Part shown: positions 6,440 to 7,857 of the stretch, one piece after another
How positions within the stretch are numbered: the stretch's first letter is position 1
Layout: every line of letters begins with the position of its first letter
Origin: JAJFTV01 sp036825755
Lineage (GTDB): Bacteria; Chloroflexota; Anaerolineae; Anaerolineales; Anaerolineaceae
Assembly: GCA_036825755.1 (NCBI GenBank)
Contig: DAISXR010000140.1
Coordinates: forward strand, 1 to 7,857
Length of the DNA stretch: 7,857 nucleotides
Direction of reading: 5' to 3'
The notes under the pieces: generated by a model
What the model was told of the DNA's origin: nothing
The model's database searches: none
Seen by the model: the letters and a program-made list of their open reading frames with translations, nothing else
Made by a program: the position numbers and the translations under genes

Positions 6440-6460
6440 TTCAATCGACTTGATAGACAA

Positions 6461-6489
6461 AGTGTATTGCAGCTTGTATCATTTGTCAA
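6461..6489 (-). promoter_or_regulatory. Sigma70-type promoter of the Rrf2 gene
   Basis: On the minus strand a perfect -35 TTGACA (6484-6489) is followed after exactly 17 nt by TACACT (6461-6466), matching the -10 consensus at four positions. Predicted start is near 6454, with a leader of about 30 nt. TTGTC repeats spaced 10 nt (6483-6487 and 6493-6497) and an inverted GACAAA copy (6456-6461) frame the promoter. Confidence 0.65.
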
Positions 6490-6538
6490 GCATTGTCTGA
6501 TATTGGCCCTGGTGAATCACAGTGGTTTACAAATGGCT

Positions 6539-7561
6539 TTACCAGGCATAGTCCTGCACGGAGATTTCTCCCCAGCAATCCATGCCCAACGGTGCAAGAA
6601 GATCACCTGAACTGTTGTAATCAAAGTAAAGCCTGACAGTTTGATCACCCAGCGTTACTTCAAATTCATCCAGAAAGTTTCCCATCACCTCGACTGAACC
6701 CAATCTTTGGTATGTCACACTTTCCCCATAAGGTTGCCGTAGGTGAGCCAGGTACCGTGTCTCACGGATATATTTATTCGTAGAGCTACCGGAAATTTTG
6801 ACTGGATTATCTGTTGTATATCCATAGGTTGGATCTGCGGAAATGTTACATTTACCAGAGGTAACCGGAATCAACTCGAATGTGTCCAGAAGAGCAGTGA
6901 AGACCGCTCTTCCTTCCTTGTCCCACGTGCTGGAATAGGTGGGAGAAAGTCCGAATCCAAAGCCATAGACAAACAAACCGTTATCCGTATTCAGAACAAA
7001 GGATTGTCCTTTCAGACGATAAGTATCACTGGATAAATCATAGGCAAGCGCTTGTTGACCGTCAATGATTATCGGATAAGGCTCACTGCTTTCGAATGAA
7101 AAATCCAATTCACTTGAAAAACCTTCCAAAAAAGCTGCGTTCATTTCTTCGATCGAATCATAACTTGGATCAAAATCGAAGGCTTCGAACCCAACGAAAA
7201 TTAGCCCGTCTGAACTAATCATCGCAACTCCCTTTTCGACTTGATCATCAGCTCCATAGCCAATCACCTGACGAACTGCAAACCCAGCGTTTTCGACGGG
7301 TTTCAAAAAACCCAGTGAAAGGCCTGTTTCGCCAATAGAGATATTGGTCGGAATTGGTACGGGTGTGACCGTAGAGGTGGGTTGCGGAGATGGAGTGGAG
7401 GAGGGCGTGGGAGTTAAAGTGGCGGTTGGAGTTACGGTAATGGTGTGGGTGGGTGTGGGAGTTGGATCATTCAGGATATTTGTGAAACTGCACCCCGATA
7501 TCAGAGCACTGATCAACACCATCAAAAGACCGGCCACCAGATCGAATCGTTTACGGATCAT
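6539..7561 (-). CDS. Lipoprotein with Thr/Pro-rich stalk, unknown function
   Basis: I do not recognise a named family. The 340-residue product starts with a lipoprotein signal: MIRKRF, a hydrophobic stretch, then lipobox ISGC with Cys24. Residues 32-72 are a low-complexity Thr/Pro/Ser stalk that would hold the rest away from the membrane; such stalks are frequent in Chloroflexota exported proteins. A first mixed alpha/beta region (about 78-232) contains GVAMISSDGLIFVGFEAF (111-128) and YRLKGQSFVLNTDNGLFVYG (181-200), and a helix ending LLDTFELIPV (224-233). A second region (about 236-340) has TYGYTTDNPVKISG (245-258), RETRYLAHLRQPYGE (266-280) and DCWGE (328-332). Its only two cysteines, 238 and 329, bracket the region and could form a disulfide. 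AAGGGG close to the ATG serves as ribosome binding site. It is separated from the Rrf2 gene by 115 nt holding that gene's promoter, so the two are probably separate transcripts. Confidence 0.82.
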   Translation of the reverse strand: MIRKRFDLVAGLLMVLISALISGCSFTNILNDPTPTPTHTITVTPTATLTPTPSSTPSPQPTSTVTPVPIPTNISIGETGLSLGFLKPVENAGFAVRQVIGYGADDQVEKGVAMISSDGLIFVGFEAFDFDPSYDSIEEMNAAFLEGFSSELDFSFESSEPYPIIIDGQQALAYDLSSDTYRLKGQSFVLNTDNGLFVYGFGFGLSPTYSSTWDKEGRAVFTALLDTFELIPVTSGKCNISADPTYGYTTDNPVKISGSSTNKYIRETRYLAHLRQPYGESVTYQRLGSVEVMGNFLDEFEVTLGDQTVRLYFDYNSSGDLLAPLGMDCWGEISVQDYAW

Positions 7562-7600
7562 TTTTCCCCTTGTGGATGAAGAATTGAAGCCGACAGGATT

Positions 7601-7628
7601 ATTGTAGTGATTTCACAAAAAACCACAA
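7601..7628 (-). promoter_or_regulatory. Possible promoter of the lipoprotein gene
   Basis: On the minus strand TTGTGG (7623-7628) and TACAAT (7601-7606) are spaced 16 nt. The -10 matches the consensus at five of six positions, the -35 only at TTG. The predicted start is about 35 nt before the ATG. It is the best candidate in this 219-nt gap, which otherwise holds only the tRNA promoter. Confidence 0.3.
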
Positions 7629-7733
7629 CCCGGGTATGCCTGAAATTCCTCCCAACTCGCACCAGTCAAAAGAAAATTATTTGCTGCTTCCGTTTATGGT
7701 CAGGAGGATTGCAGAAGTTCCCGCATCATTTTC

Positions 7734-7762
7734 TTGACAGACGCACTTGCATGCGGTACAAT
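7734..7762 (+). promoter_or_regulatory. Promoter of the tRNA-Ala gene
   Basis: TTGACA (7734-7739), a 17-nt spacer and TACAAT (7757-7762) form a near-consensus sigma70-type promoter. The predicted start near 7770 leaves a short leader of about 11 nt before the mature tRNA 5' end, as expected for a strongly expressed stable RNA. Confidence 0.75.
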
Positions 7763-7780
7763 CTTGCTCACCCTCCAAAA

Positions 7781-7853
7781 GGGCCTGTAGCGCAGTTGGG
7801 AGCGCGCATCAATCGCACTGATGAGGTCGAGGGTTCGAATCCCTCCAGGTCCA
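7781..7853 (+). tRNA. tRNA-Ala (anticodon CGC)
   Basis: A 73-nt sequence folds into a complete cloverleaf: acceptor GGGCCTG/CAGGTCC, D stem GCGC/GCGC with an 8-nt loop AGTTGGGA, anticodon stem CATCA/TGATG, a 5-nt variable loop, and T stem GAGGG/CCCTC with loop TTCGAAT. The 7-nt anticodon loop ATCGCAC puts CGC (7814-7816) at positions 34-36, reading the alanine codon GCG. The acceptor stem has the G3:U70 wobble pair, the main alanine identity element, and A73 as discriminator, which independently supports the assignment. CCA is not encoded (the bases after A73 are CTG), so it must be added after transcription. Position 32-38 is A-C rather than a standard pair. Confidence 0.95.
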
Positions 7854-7857
7854 CTGG

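Noticed and set aside
7444..7465. G-rich run (GGGTGGGTGTGGG) as a G-quadruplex
   Set aside because: It is the complement of Thr/Pro codons of the lipoprotein stalk. Only three GGG tracts plus a GG are present, so low-complexity coding explains it.
7781..7857. tRNA gene as an integration (att) site for a mobile element
   Set aside because: No integrase and no duplicated tRNA 3' end are visible, and the sequence stops 4 nt after the tRNA.

Overview
This window looks like bacterial chromosome, most likely Chloroflexota (Anaerolineae-like). That guess rests on a lipoprotein with a long Thr/Pro-rich stalk behind its lipobox, a style common in that group, on moderately high GC, and on a lipoprotein-type phosphate-binding protein. 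No 16S or other firm taxonomic marker is present. Most genes lie on the minus strand.

Layout from left to right: (i) the 3' part of a GT-B glycosyltransferase gene (plus strand, cut by the window start), converging after 9 nt on a PAPS-type sulfotransferase gene (minus strand); (ii) a 228-nt intergenic region with a good -10 element for the sulfotransferase and a 9-bp inverted repeat beside it; (iii) a complete PstSCAB-type ABC transporter operon on the minus strand, transcribed pstS-pstC-pstA-pstB with gaps or overlaps of 12 nt or less; (iv) directly upstream on the same strand, an Rrf2-family regulator with four C-terminal cysteines; (v) upstream again, a lipoprotein of unknown function; (vi) a plus-strand tRNA-Ala(CGC) gene with a near-consensus promoter at the right edge.

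Working model: the Rrf2 protein is a candidate regulator of itself and of the adjacent oxyanion transporter. Each has its own sigma70-like promoter, with perfect 17-nt spacers, and both promoter/leader regions contain a similar TCTATT(g)ATTT element. The transporter has all its parts: a lipid-anchored binding protein, two permeases and an ATPase. However, the binding protein has CGAAET where classical PstS proteins have the phosphate-contacting SGT motif, no phoU or phoBR is seen, and the neighbour is a possible Fe-S/redox sensor. So the substrate and regulatory input may not be the textbook phosphate-starvation ones. This is the most interesting part of the window. A perfect 32-bp palindrome in the pstS linker and an EF-hand-like loop in PstS are further oddities. 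No mobile element, CRISPR array or defence system is visible.
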